A stretch of DNA of 25,582 bases. Source: Setaria digitata (Eukaryota; Nematoda; Chromadorea; Rhabditida; Setariidae). How positions within the stretch are numbered: position 1 is the first letter of the stretch; every line of letters begins with the position of its first letter. Of this stretch, positions 1 through 10,000 are shown in pieces. The position numbers and the translations under genes are program-made. The notes below the pieces were generated by a model that saw nothing but the letters and a program-made list of their open reading frames with translations, did no database searches and was not told the DNA's origin. The stretch spans positions 1-25,582 of the forward strand of contig RCAB01000698.1 in the NCBI GenBank assembly GCA_003640385.1, read 5' to 3'.

Positions 1-80
1 TGTCATCTTATGCATGCAATATCGCTATTCATACGTGCATTGTCATCTTATGCGTGCAATATCACTTCTCATACGTATAT
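1..80. repeat. 40-bp tandem repeat, two copies at the window edge
   Basis: Positions 1-40 and 41-80 are two adjacent copies of a 40-base unit that starts TGTCATCTTATGC and ends CATACGT followed by RYAT. They differ at only a few bases. A degenerate third start (TTTCATTAGATG) follows at 81. The array begins at the first base of the window, so it probably extends to the left and its copy number cannot be read here. An open frame from 14 to 235 crosses it, but that frame is mostly phenylalanine from poly-T and is not taken as a gene. Confidence 0.8.
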
Positions 81-2133
81 TTTCATTAGATGATACGTGG
101 ATTTTTTTTTTTCTTTTTTATATGGCCTTTCTGTTTCTGTTCATTTTTTTTTTTTTTTACGAAAATTGGGTCAGAAAATTGAGAAAACGAAATTACCAAA
201 TGTACAAATTTGTCAAAAGATTTCTAAATTCTTGAAATGTTGTTCTAAATAAAATTAGATAAATTATAGCACTCAAAAATAGTACTGTGAGATTTCTTTG
301 TACTCATTATATTTCATCTCATTAAGGTCATCATATTTATTCCCTTATTACTTCTTCCAGCAATTCTAGCAATCAAAAGGAAAAAAAAAAAGTCTGAATT
401 TAAAATATTAAAAGTACTGTCGGATATATAAACTAAGTAAAATATATGTAAAATTAACAGATAGAGCAATATGCTTATTGATGGAAAGTTTTGATTAAAA
501 CGAGGAATAAACTATTTTTTTTTTTGATGAAAATACAAAAAAAAAAAAAAAATTCAAAGATAAATTTAGAATTTTAAGAAATGGGAAGGAAAAGAAAAGC
601 AAAAAAAAAAAAAAAAGTGAAATGGAAGAGGAAAAGGATGGTGTTCGTTGAAGAAATGTTTTAAAGCAAGATGAATTTGCAATAAAACGTATGGAAAGCA
701 AATGTTGCTGTTTGTGTCGCCTAATATTATCGATAAAACAAAGATCATTGCAATAAATCGTTTTTTTTTTTTTTTTTTTTTTTTATGCAAAAATTAGCTT
801 AAATTATCGAAAAAAAAATCAGCTCTTTATTAATTTCATAGCATGAGGATATTATCAAATATAAATTTGAAAAATTTCTAGTCTATCATTTTAAATTGTC
901 AAAGAAAGCAACGGTAAACTGTAACTGACGAAGTTTGTTCTACAACTGAGAGGCTGGTTAAAAGTTTTATTTAAAATCAGTACAATTTTTTTTCCCAAAT
1001 AATATTTGAATTATTCTAGGTGGACCATTATAATTTCTTAACTTTTTCGATAAATCCTGAAGGAAATTTTTTGTGAATGTTTGGTAATAATAAATGGCTG
1101 AACAAATGCTGATTAAGAAGAGGAAAACGTTTAAAATATGTTTAATTTTAGAAATAAAAGAGAGAAATTTTAAATTTAAAAGTTTGTTCATTTTAGAAGC
1201 AAAAATTGGAAATCTTCAAACTGAAAGCAATCAGATTTCGACTCCCTGGCTCATTTCAGAAATGATATTAAGAAAGTTTGCAAAAATGCAAAAACAGCAA
1301 ATAACATAAAATAAAATGTTTAAAATTCGAAAAATTACAGAGATAAAAAATAATATAATTCGGACATTTTTTTTTTTTTTCGCAAAATTTCATGTTGATT
1401 CATACTTAATAAAAAGTATTTAAAACTGCGTAAGAAGAAAAAAAAAAGCAGTAGAACAGGATTGATCAAGTATGCCTCATGAGGTCACCACATGAAATAA
1501 TAAATTATATGATCAAAAAAAAAAACTTAGTTAATTGCAAATAATTAATATGCACTTAATCATATAAAAATTAATCAGTTCCTGATTTTTTCAGTAAATT
1601 AGCCGTATTATTCAGCTATTTTACAGTTGAAAAAAAAAAATTCAATTAATGTAATGAATTTCCAATAATTATTCGTCATTATTCTTAGAATTGATTACTT
1701 GCAGATATTTGACATGAAGAAAATTTTTAATTAATATAAATTAAATTATTCATAAAGATTTGATCAGTTCGCTGCAAAAGTGATCATTCTCTCTAAAACC
1801 TTATCAGCTCTGTCACAAAGTTCAAAATTCCATTTCTTTTCCTTTTTTTTTTTTTTTTTTTTTTTAAGACTAAAAGATAGCTGAATTAAAAGTTATACTT
1901 CAAGTGATTGTGTAACGCATAAATGATATTTCATTTTTGAAATACATTTCAATTAGTGACATTCATTTAAGGCTACCAATCTTCAAATGCTAAAAAATAT
2001 AACTCTGATGTTGATTATTTGACACCTTAGAAATTATGTGCAAGTAGTTCCATAGTGTGTCAGCTGTGAAAAACTATGCTGCGAAAATGCTGATTTTTAA
2101 AGAATTCCAAAGAAAAATGATTGGATTCGAGAA

Positions 2134-2173
2134 ATGTAATTACGGTAGTATGCATGAAATTACATCTACCGTA
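2134..2173. repeat. interleaved inverted repeats (A-B-A'-B')
   Basis: Two perfect inverted pairs interlock. ATGTAAT (2134-2140) pairs with ATTACAT (2159-2165), and TACGGTAG (2141-2148) pairs with CTACCGTA (2166-2173). The arms abut exactly on each side, with 10 bases between. No loop is left to cross either stem, so the two helices are better read as mutually exclusive than as a true pseudoknot. No gene overlaps and transcription is unknown. Confidence 0.6.
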
Positions 2174-2554
2174 TAAAATTCAAAATTTCCATTTATTCTA
2201 ATCTCTTTATCTTGCTAGACATTAACGAACATTTAGTGATCTCATTTTCCAGCTAACATTTTCATCCTTATTCTAATCACCACATTTAAGAAGACCAAGA
2301 AAGTTACAAATTGTTACTAAAGGAAAAAAAAAGGCAACAACAAAGTGTAAAAAACAAAATAGTATTTCTGAAGTTACGGAAAAAACGAAGAAGAAATTTT
2401 TGTTTAAAATCATTTCATGCATAATAAAATGAATCATAAAACAGAGGAGAGAAGAAAATTGTAGTTAATTTAATTAAAAAAAAAAAAAATGTAAAAATTA
2501 TTATTCTCCATATACTAATAGTAAATTGTTTACTTTACGAATTAATTTTAAAAA

Positions 2555-2686
2555 AGAATAAAAGAAAAAAAAATCAAATTTCAAGTGTGATTGTAGCTAA
2601 AAGATAAGAAATTTCAGTNGAGAATAAAAAAAAAAAAAAATCAAATTTCAAGTGTGATTATAGCTAAAAGATAAGAAATTTCAGTG
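2555..2686. repeat. ~65-bp direct duplication with an N at the junction
   Basis: Positions 2555-2619 and 2620-2686 are near-identical copies. Each has an AGAATAAAA-type start, a poly-A stretch, then TCAAATTTCAAGTGTGATT followed by RTAGCTAAAAGATAAGAAA and TTTCAGT. A single N sits at 2619, exactly at the end of the first copy. The copies differ by one internal substitution and by poly-A length. Overlapping contig ends joined without merging would give this pattern, so an assembly artefact is more likely than a biological duplication. Confidence 0.75.
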
Positions 2687-4369
2687 AAGCTAAAAAAAGT
2701 AAACAAAGGTAAAGTTAAGCATTCTTCTCCAGTAATAGATAGAAAGTGCCATTTTTCTCAAATCATCTGATTCATCAAAAATTTGCACTTTAAAGTTTAC
2801 ATTTTTTTTTTTTTTTTTCAGACAGAATTAGACACAAAAAGAGTAAATGTTCAATGGAAAAAAAAATGAATGTACAAAATAGCTACAATAGTTATGCGAA
2901 AAAAAAAAAAAAAAAAAAGAAACAATTACCTAAATTTCATTTAGTCTCTCTCATTGAGTACACCATGTTAACCTTTATAATTTTAACATTTTCTTTTAAA
3001 CAGGAAAAAAAAAAAAAACTATTGATTTGATAAAAAAAGGATATCAATATTTGTAGTATTATAGTGTAAATCTAGATAATTCGACGATAGCATGCTATGC
3101 TTAAGTATGATCAATCTCACACAGATCACTTTGCTGATATAGTAATTTCATTTCGTATGCATTATATCCTGAGTTTTATGGATGAAAAATGATTTCAACA
3201 ATAGTAACATATCAACTTTGACCTGATTTGTAGGGAACCAATCAAATGTTTACCTCTTTAATAAGTTATTATTTGAAAAATCTTGGCTCAAATTTGCAAT
3301 GATTCTTAAAGACTAACGAATTATCATGATATGATTTGTGATAAGAAATGATTTGACTTTTTTTTTTTTCACCCCGCCTATTTGTGATGATTTTCTATTT
3401 CTGACATATTTGTAAATCATTTCAATTCTTATCACCAAATATTTATTAAAAGATAAGCGAACATATGAATCATGGGGAAGAAAATGTTCTGCAAAGGAAA
3501 TGAAAAGACTAATTAAAATTTTATGGTAGCAAACAAATCAACATCTATATCACAAGCATAACATGAATTTTTTTACACCACTTAAAATCTTAAATCATGC
3601 ATATATACATATATATTACGAGAGTAAACGAAGTCTTATATCACGTTTACGACGTGAAATGCATTCTTTTATTTTCTTAAATTACATATGCATTGAATTA
3701 TTCACGTGTTATTTAGTAACAAACTTTCATTGCATAGCATTAATGATTGCATATAAACGCAGAAATTACTAACTAATCTTTTGATAATTTTAAAATTTCA
3801 AATAAAAAAAAAAAAACAGTCTTACTAAACATACCAAAAATTATTAATTTTTTGCTATGCAAAATGGTGATTGATGCTTATTGATTGATTGATCTTCCAT
3901 TGATCTGCTGATTATCGAAGAAAAATTAGAATCGATGAACAATTTGTTCTTTTACTCAGAAATTAATATTACCACTTTTTCCTTTTTTTTTTTTTTTTTA
4001 TGAAATTAATCTATTCTGCAGCTCTTTAAATGAACAAATAATTAAGACACAGTGAATTAATTACATTTATCGAAGTATGAAAGAAAAGAGCTTCAATAGA
4101 TTTCGAGAATTAACAAGGCCATTTGAAGAGAATTTTTTTTTTTTTTCCACAAATTGAAAATATTAGTGATCAATCAACAAACAGATACGATTTCATGCTT
4201 TGAGAAAGAGAGAAGAATAAACTAGCGAAATATTTTTTTATTTCGCAAAAACTTTGAAATATTTTAAAAGCTGAAATTTTTTGAGAGAACAATAATTAAA
4301 TGTATAATGAAATTTAGGAGAATGTGTTTGTGTTTTCTCAGAATTCACGTCATGACATTGTTCAAAACT

Positions 4370-4401
4370 ATTGCTAAAGTGTGTTTGCTCACATTAGCAA
4401 T
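4370..4401. repeat. stem-loop, 8 + 4 bp
   Basis: ATTGCTAA (4370-4377) pairs with TTAGCAAT (4394-4401). Inside it, TGTG (4380-4383) pairs with CACA (4390-4393) around a six-base loop, with a two-base bulge (AG) on the left side. Both strands of DNA would form it. No gene overlaps and no function can be given. Confidence 0.5.
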
Positions 4402-4462
4402 GAAATATTGCTCGACAATCTTGCAGTTAATAAAAATTAGTTCGTTTAAATATTTCATTGCT
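4396..4462. repeat. 14-bp perfect inverted repeat sharing an arm with the preceding stem
   Basis: AGCAATGAAATATT (4396-4409) is the exact reverse complement of AATATTTCATTGCT (4449-4462), with 39 bases between them. The left arm reuses the 3' arm of the 4370-4401 stem-loop, so the two structures cannot form together in one molecule. This may be chance in AT-rich DNA, although the arms are not simple sequence. Confidence 0.5.
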
Positions 4463-5768
4463 TGTAAAGATAGGATGAAGAGATGATGATAACTTGAAAT
4501 ATTCCATTACATTACAAAAGGAAAATTAAAATAATTTATAGAAATTGTATTTCAATTAATCTTTTACTACCATATAATTTGATCATTGTGATGGAAATTG
4601 AACAATTGTAAAATAATTTCTTTATCGTTCAAATCTGGTCTTTAAATTATTTCTTTCATCATTTAACAATGCGATAAATAAATAAAAAAGAAAAAATTTT
4701 TGATTTTCTTATTTGATGCTTCATAAAGTCATTTCTCACTCTTTATATGAAAAAAAAAAAAAAAATTTAAATTTAGTTGAATAACTTCTGTATTTGTTAA
4801 ATTTTTAATTTAAAGCTTCCCTCTATTAAGATGGAAAAAAAAAATTTTTTTTCTTCTAACTTTTACTATATTGAAAACACAAAAATAGTCCTTTCAGAAA
4901 GAAAAATTTTCAATAGTTTTTTAAATTTACCCACTGAATGGGACAAAAAAAAAAAAAAACAAAATTAAATCTTTTCTCTCGATAGTTTACTTTACCTGCT
5001 TCTTGTTGTTTGAATTAGCTTGAGCAAAGATGATGCTAATTGATTAATTCAAATAAGCAACGATAATAAAAGATTATGATAGCGTAAATGATAAATGATA
5101 TAGGTGGAATCGTAAAAGCCAAAAATGAATTACGATCGATTTGCAAAAAATAATTCGACGAATTTATTGCCAGTAAAAATTTAATTCTTTTATTGAATGA
5201 TCGATAAAGGAATTAGATCAAACAAGTGTATAACTTCAATAATACATAATAGCAAATGATAGAAATTACTTTCATTAAGAATTACTGAGCAAAATAAAAT
5301 TTTAAAAAAGCTAAGCAATTAGGAATTAACTATTTCACTAGTTCCATAACAACTAGAATTAACTTGCTACTAACTTTAAAACAATTCCATTTTCTTTTTT
5401 GCCTTTCCTTTTTCTTTTTTTTTTACCTGTACTAACCGATTTAAAAAGATTTTATTCATTAACAGTTTGACCTTCTTCTAACAATTTCTCCTGTTGTTTT
5501 ATTATTTCAAAATTTCAAGCAGAAACTAATTTCGGCATGTCAATTAAATATGTGCTAATTAAGTTTCCTAATTTAAAATGTTATAAATTTCAAGAAAAGG
5601 AGTTAATTAATTAAAATAAATTTAATAATTATTATAATTGCACCAAATTTCGTTCAGCATTTGTATCAGTCTCTTCAGCTTATTTGTACAACTATTTTAA
5701 ATTTTCATTTTATTAACACCTGTACCACTGTCAATAATCCGTTATCTTTTTTTTTCTCACTCTTCCCC

Positions 5769-5774
<6 letters not shown>

Positions 5775-5804
<30 letters not shown>
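5775..5804. repeat. (CT)15 microsatellite
   Basis: There are fifteen uninterrupted CT units, preceded by an imperfect pyrimidine stretch (TCTTCCCCCTCTCC). It is the longest dinucleotide run seen in the window and lies in intergenic DNA about 1.2 kb upstream of the transporter start codon. Confidence 0.9.
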
Positions 5805-5807
<3 letters not shown>

Positions 5808-6928
5808 TCCTTCAGTCAAATCTTTTTTTTTTTTTCTTTGGCATTCTCTTAAATTTGAATTATATATGAAATTTAATGACCGCTAATATAAATATGTTTA
5901 CCATTTATAATTTTTAATTTACTAATGCTTATGAATTTAATTCAATCAAGCAATTAATCGAACTTTTCATCTTCTTTGTTTTTTTCTCACCTCTTAATAT
6001 GACAATGCTTTGATTAATTAATTATAACCGATTTAGGGACATAACATTTTTACAGCCTTTTACTGTTGGGTGGTATTTCGCAATTTCTCGAGAGTAAGCT
6101 ATCTTGATATGATGATAGCTTTTTTTTTTTTTTTTTTGGATGATAAAATTTGAATGCTTTATAGGAAAAAGAAAGAATGATAAATTGATTTTCTGATAAT
6201 TGTATGAATTGAATAAAAAGACGGAAAAAAAAAAGAATAAAATGAAAGAAAAAAGTTCTAAGTAAATAAAAAAAAAAAGTTCTGCAAACAGGAAAAAGCA
6301 TGTAAACTAATCATATTCCATTTTTCCGACTATCATCGACGGTCTTTTTTTCATTGTTAAGAAAGTTTGGAAAGCTTTAAATGCTTGGATATGCTAATCA
6401 TTTCAGTGTTCTGCAGAGATTTTTTTTTTTTTTTTTGTTTTTGCAGTATATGTAAATTTTTTCATTTTCGTTATTTTCTAGAGTTTTAAATTGCAAAAAA
6501 AGTAGTTAAATGTGTTACATTAACTCTTTTAAGTTTTAATTAAATTTTTGCAATTTAATTTTCAAATTTTGCAATATGCAAATCATCTGAAATGTTTCAG
6601 CGATACAAAAAATGAATAAGAGTTTCTTTAATAAATAAGGTTTTTTTTTTTCGAAATGCAAAAAATGAAAAATGTATTTTTTATAACTTTTGTGTCTAAA
6701 TTTGATTTTGATTGAATTTTATTCGTTTTTCTTGTAACTTCCTACTAGTTATTTATCTGATGTCATATATTTTTCTGATGATTGCATTCATTCTGTTTAT
6801 GAAAATTTTTTGAAATTAGTACTTTAAGTTTCTAAAAATTAAAATGAAGTTCAAATTTTCCATTCAATTTTGGCATTTCAAATCTTTGACGTGTTGATAA
6901 AACGATAAACTGGCTAGCGACATGACTG

Positions 6929-6936
6929 TATAAATA
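6929..6936 (+). promoter_or_regulatory. TATA-like element upstream of the transporter
   Basis: TATAAATA fits the TATA consensus. It lies 105 bases before the transporter ATG and about 30 bases before the pyrimidine-rich acceptor ending at 6968. In DNA this AT-rich such a match could be chance, and nothing else identifies a core promoter. Confidence 0.3.
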
Positions 6937-6954
6937 TAACCTTAACTTTTTTCC

Positions 6955-6968
6955 TTCTTAAAATTCAG
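6955..6968 (+). promoter_or_regulatory. candidate trans-splice (or 5'UTR intron) acceptor
   Basis: A run of pyrimidines followed by TTCTTAAAATTCAG ends at 6968, 72 bases before the transporter ATG. It has the shape of a nematode 3' splice site, with no obvious upstream exon. An in-frame TAA at 6999-7001 closes the frame between it and the ATG, so the site would define the 5' end of the mRNA and not add protein. Trans-splicing to a spliced leader is common in nematodes; its use here is inferred. Confidence 0.4.
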
Positions 6969-7040
6969 TGTTTATTAACCAATTAATGGATTATCTTATA
7001 ATTTGAAACAATTGGCTACCTTAATGATCGAGTAAATAAA

Positions 7041-10000
7041 ATGCCTACTATTGATGGACTGATAAGGCTTGGCCGTTATACCATTTTTATTTGTATTACC
7101 GCAGAATTTTTGGTTCTCTCTCAGCTTGGCAATATGTTTTACATGGTTTATGCAGGTATAAAGCAATCCATTATATGATAATTTTCCAGTTTAAAATTCA
7201 TAAATCTCTTCTTTTTCTCAAATAATTAAAAAAAAAATGGTTGAAAAATTACAGTTAAATTTGTACCTTTTATATAATGCAATTAATTTTCAAATTTGTA
7301 CAAACATCAAATAAATGTATCATTTTTTAGTATGAAATAAGATTTTTAATATTTCATTTTTTCTTCTGAATTCTTCCCCCTTTTTTTTTTTTTCTTATTC
7401 ATTGACAATTTTTAAAATGAATTTTTTTTTTTTTTAAATTCGAACATATTATTTATTTTTTGAAGTTTAGGTGCCGCACCAATTATAAAAAGTTGTGGTT
7501 CACAAAAATTTGACTCAACAATGAGTTCAAAAGATATTTGCAATCAACTTCATGCATTAATGCAAAATGGAACATGCAAACCTAATTTAGAATATGATTT
7601 TAAATCAATGAATGTTGAGGTACCATCTATTATTCTTTTTCTTTTTTTTTCTTCCATATTTCTCATTAAAAACATTCTTAATACGTATTTAAAAATCAAG
7701 TTAAAAAAAAAAAAAAAAAAAAAGGCCCGAGATGATAACTGTGATTTGCTGTATATTTTGAATTCCTTCCTTTTTTTTTTAGTTTTCTTTTTGTTTTCTG
7801 TTTTTTTTTTTTTCTTTCTTGCAAAGCTATTTGATGAGTATATTTTTGAAATTTTGTTGCATTTAGATTAAATTTGTAATATGTACTTAAAACTGATTTC
7901 AAAAAAAAAAAAAAAAAAAAAAGAAGGAAGAGAATTAAACAAGTTTAACTTCTACAAGTTTTTTGCTTTTTTGTTTTTGACAACAGAAAAATCATCAAAA
8001 TAATCATTTAATAGATTTGAGAATATTTATAGCTAATCAATTTTGCAGTTCGAATATTTTTGCGATGATACAAAATATGTAAAACATAGCATATCAATTC
8101 AGATGATGGGCGCTGTTATTGGATCACTTATTTTTGGACAAATTAGTGATTTGTACGGGAGGAAACCTGTAAAAAAAATTATAATTTTTGGAAGAAAAAA
8201 AAAAAAGAGTGAAATTAGTTGATTAAAACAATAGTAGTTTCAACTATTTATATTTTAGTATTTAAAGTTATATATTGTATTATGAATGAGTTTTTAATAT
8301 TTATACAGCATCAATTAATTTTATAGTTTGAATACTACATATTATTCAATATTTCAATAACAATTTGATTTGCTTAATTTTATCCATTATCAATAAATTA
8401 GTATTTTTATTTTGCAGCTTAATTTGAAATTATAATATATACACTGATAAATAGGTAGAAAATATGGAAATGTGAGGATTTTTTTTTTTTTTCGTAATCT
8501 ACTAGCCATTCTCTAAAATTTTCCAGCACTTTTTCATTAATATTTGCTCTTGAGCAAAAATGTAGTATAAAATATTTAATTAGCATTTTCGCCTTTCTTT
8601 ACATTTGAAAAATAAAATTAAATTAGCCTGACAAATAGCTTGTTCTGAACAGTGTAAAAAGAAAGTGATGTCTAACTTAAGGAATGCTATAAGTTGAAGT
8701 TGATGAGCTTTAAGTAAATCTTTAAAACTTTTGATAAAAGATGACAATAATAATATGAAAAAATATTTGCTGATAAAAATTTGTGAAATAATTAAAATTC
8801 ATTTGTTAGACAATATTGCACCAATTAATTCATTTATTAATTTTGATGAAAGAACTATTTTGACTATTTTGATTGTTTTTTTTTTTCCATTTCCAGGTGC
8901 TATTATTTTGCGTTTCGGGTTGTACCTTATTTGGGTTTTTATCAGCTTTTGCTCAAGATTTACTTAAAGCTACCATTTATCGTACCATTATTGGTCTCTT
9001 TAATGGTGGACAAATAGCGTAATAGTTTTTTAATCAATTTTAAATATAGTCGCATTAATTAGATGAAATTTAAAATTTAATGAAGGCATCACAAATTGCA
9101 TGTCAATTATAACAAATAAACAATTTCAAAATTAAATATTAGCAAAAGTTTTTAAAAAATTTTCGTATTTGAAAAAATTTTTTAATCAAATAATTAAAAA
9201 ATGAGGAAAAATTTTTATTTAAGTTACTCTTTTCCAGAGCAATGTTTGTGTATGTGGTAGAAATTATACCAAAAAAGGATCGCATTTGGATTACAACATT
9301 AATTTCATTTTCACCAAATGTCATTTTATTAGCTATAATGGCTTATTTTACTCAAAATTGGAAACATTTGGCAATTGTTGTCAGTTTTCTAACATCACCA
9401 GCTATTTTGCTTTGCTTGTTTGTTATTTTTTAATTAATTTAATTTGATCTTAGTCTAAATGAAATTAATATCATAAATTTCTAGAAACATTTACTAGTAA
9501 TAATGAGCTACTTAGCATTACTGTCAAAATACTGGTATTAACTTCAAAAAATTGAGTTTAAATTAAATGAGTTTCGAGATTTTACAAACGATTAATTTTT
9601 CGAACAGATTTGCAAAGTTAATTATAATTAAATATAAAAAATATTAGTTTTATGCCAGTTTTCGGTGACGAAATTTCGTCACATTCAATATTTGAAAGTA
9701 AGTATTTCACTGAAAATTTAACATCCTGATAAAGTGAAATAATTGGTGGTGAGTAATCATCAATCATTCTGTGTTAATTAAATGTCGAGAAGTTTTTTTT
9801 TTTTTTTTTTTTTTTTCGTTCTATTAATTAAGGACTGATTATTTTCCTTCGTGTCTTTTAATCAATAACCATTTATTAAATCAAATATCTATTATTTAGT
9901 TACTGATTAGGAGGCAAAGAGAAAACTAACCAGTTAATTAATCAGTTATCAATTATCATCAAAAAAGAGAGAGAAAAAAAAAAGCAGAAACAAGTAAAAA

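Larger units (their letters stand above)
81..6928. other. gene-free AT-rich intergenic DNA
   Basis: I see no supportable gene here. Open frames are short (83 codons or fewer), low in complexity, dominated by Phe/Lys/Ile/Asn from homopolymers, and lack paired splice signals or recognisable motifs. The region is packed with A or T runs of 10-24 bases, for example T24 at 761-784 and T23 at 1843-1865. It holds the repeats listed separately at 2134, 2555, 4370 and 5775. No tRNA, spliced-leader RNA, 5S RNA or familiar nematode microRNA sequence was recognised. Distal regulatory elements for the transporter downstream could lie here but cannot be identified. Confidence 0.6.

Noticed and set aside
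14..235. 73-codon open frame at the left edge
   Set aside because: It crosses the 40-bp tandem repeat and then two poly-T tracts, giving a run of Phe/Leu. No splice or initiation context supports it.
566..790. 74-codon minus-strand open frame with a Lys-rich start
   Set aside because: The first residues come from the T24 tract and the last from poly-A runs. Nothing in it resembles a protein domain.
967..1309. Overlapping open frames on both strands (967-1191 minus, 1094-1309 plus)
   Set aside because: AT-rich composition, no recognisable motif, and no flanking exon signals. Overlap on both strands is typical of chance frames.
1465..1480. Short palindrome CCTCATGAGG
   Set aside because: Ten bases long and isolated; expected by chance in a window of this size.
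3563..3772. 69-codon plus-strand open frame with somewhat more varied residues
   Set aside because: No similarity I recognise and no splice partner. Its length is within chance expectation.
4835..4852. A10T8 palindromic tract
   Set aside because: Simple adjacency of A and T runs, which are abundant here; no evidence of more than low complexity.
6050..6301. 83-codon minus-strand open frame rich in Phe
   Set aside because: Built across poly-A/T tracts, with no domain.
7620..7871. Extension of transporter exon 2 as a 116-codon reading frame
   Set aside because: After Glu88 the frame runs into poly-Lys and poly-Phe. A GTACC donor at 7620 joined to exon 3 at 8049 restores the conserved SLC22 sequence.
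9418..9421. Ending transporter exon 5 four bases later, at the GTTATT donor (9422)
   Set aside because: That phase would turn the conserved ESPRWL segment of exon 6 out of frame. The GTTTGT donor at 9418 keeps it.
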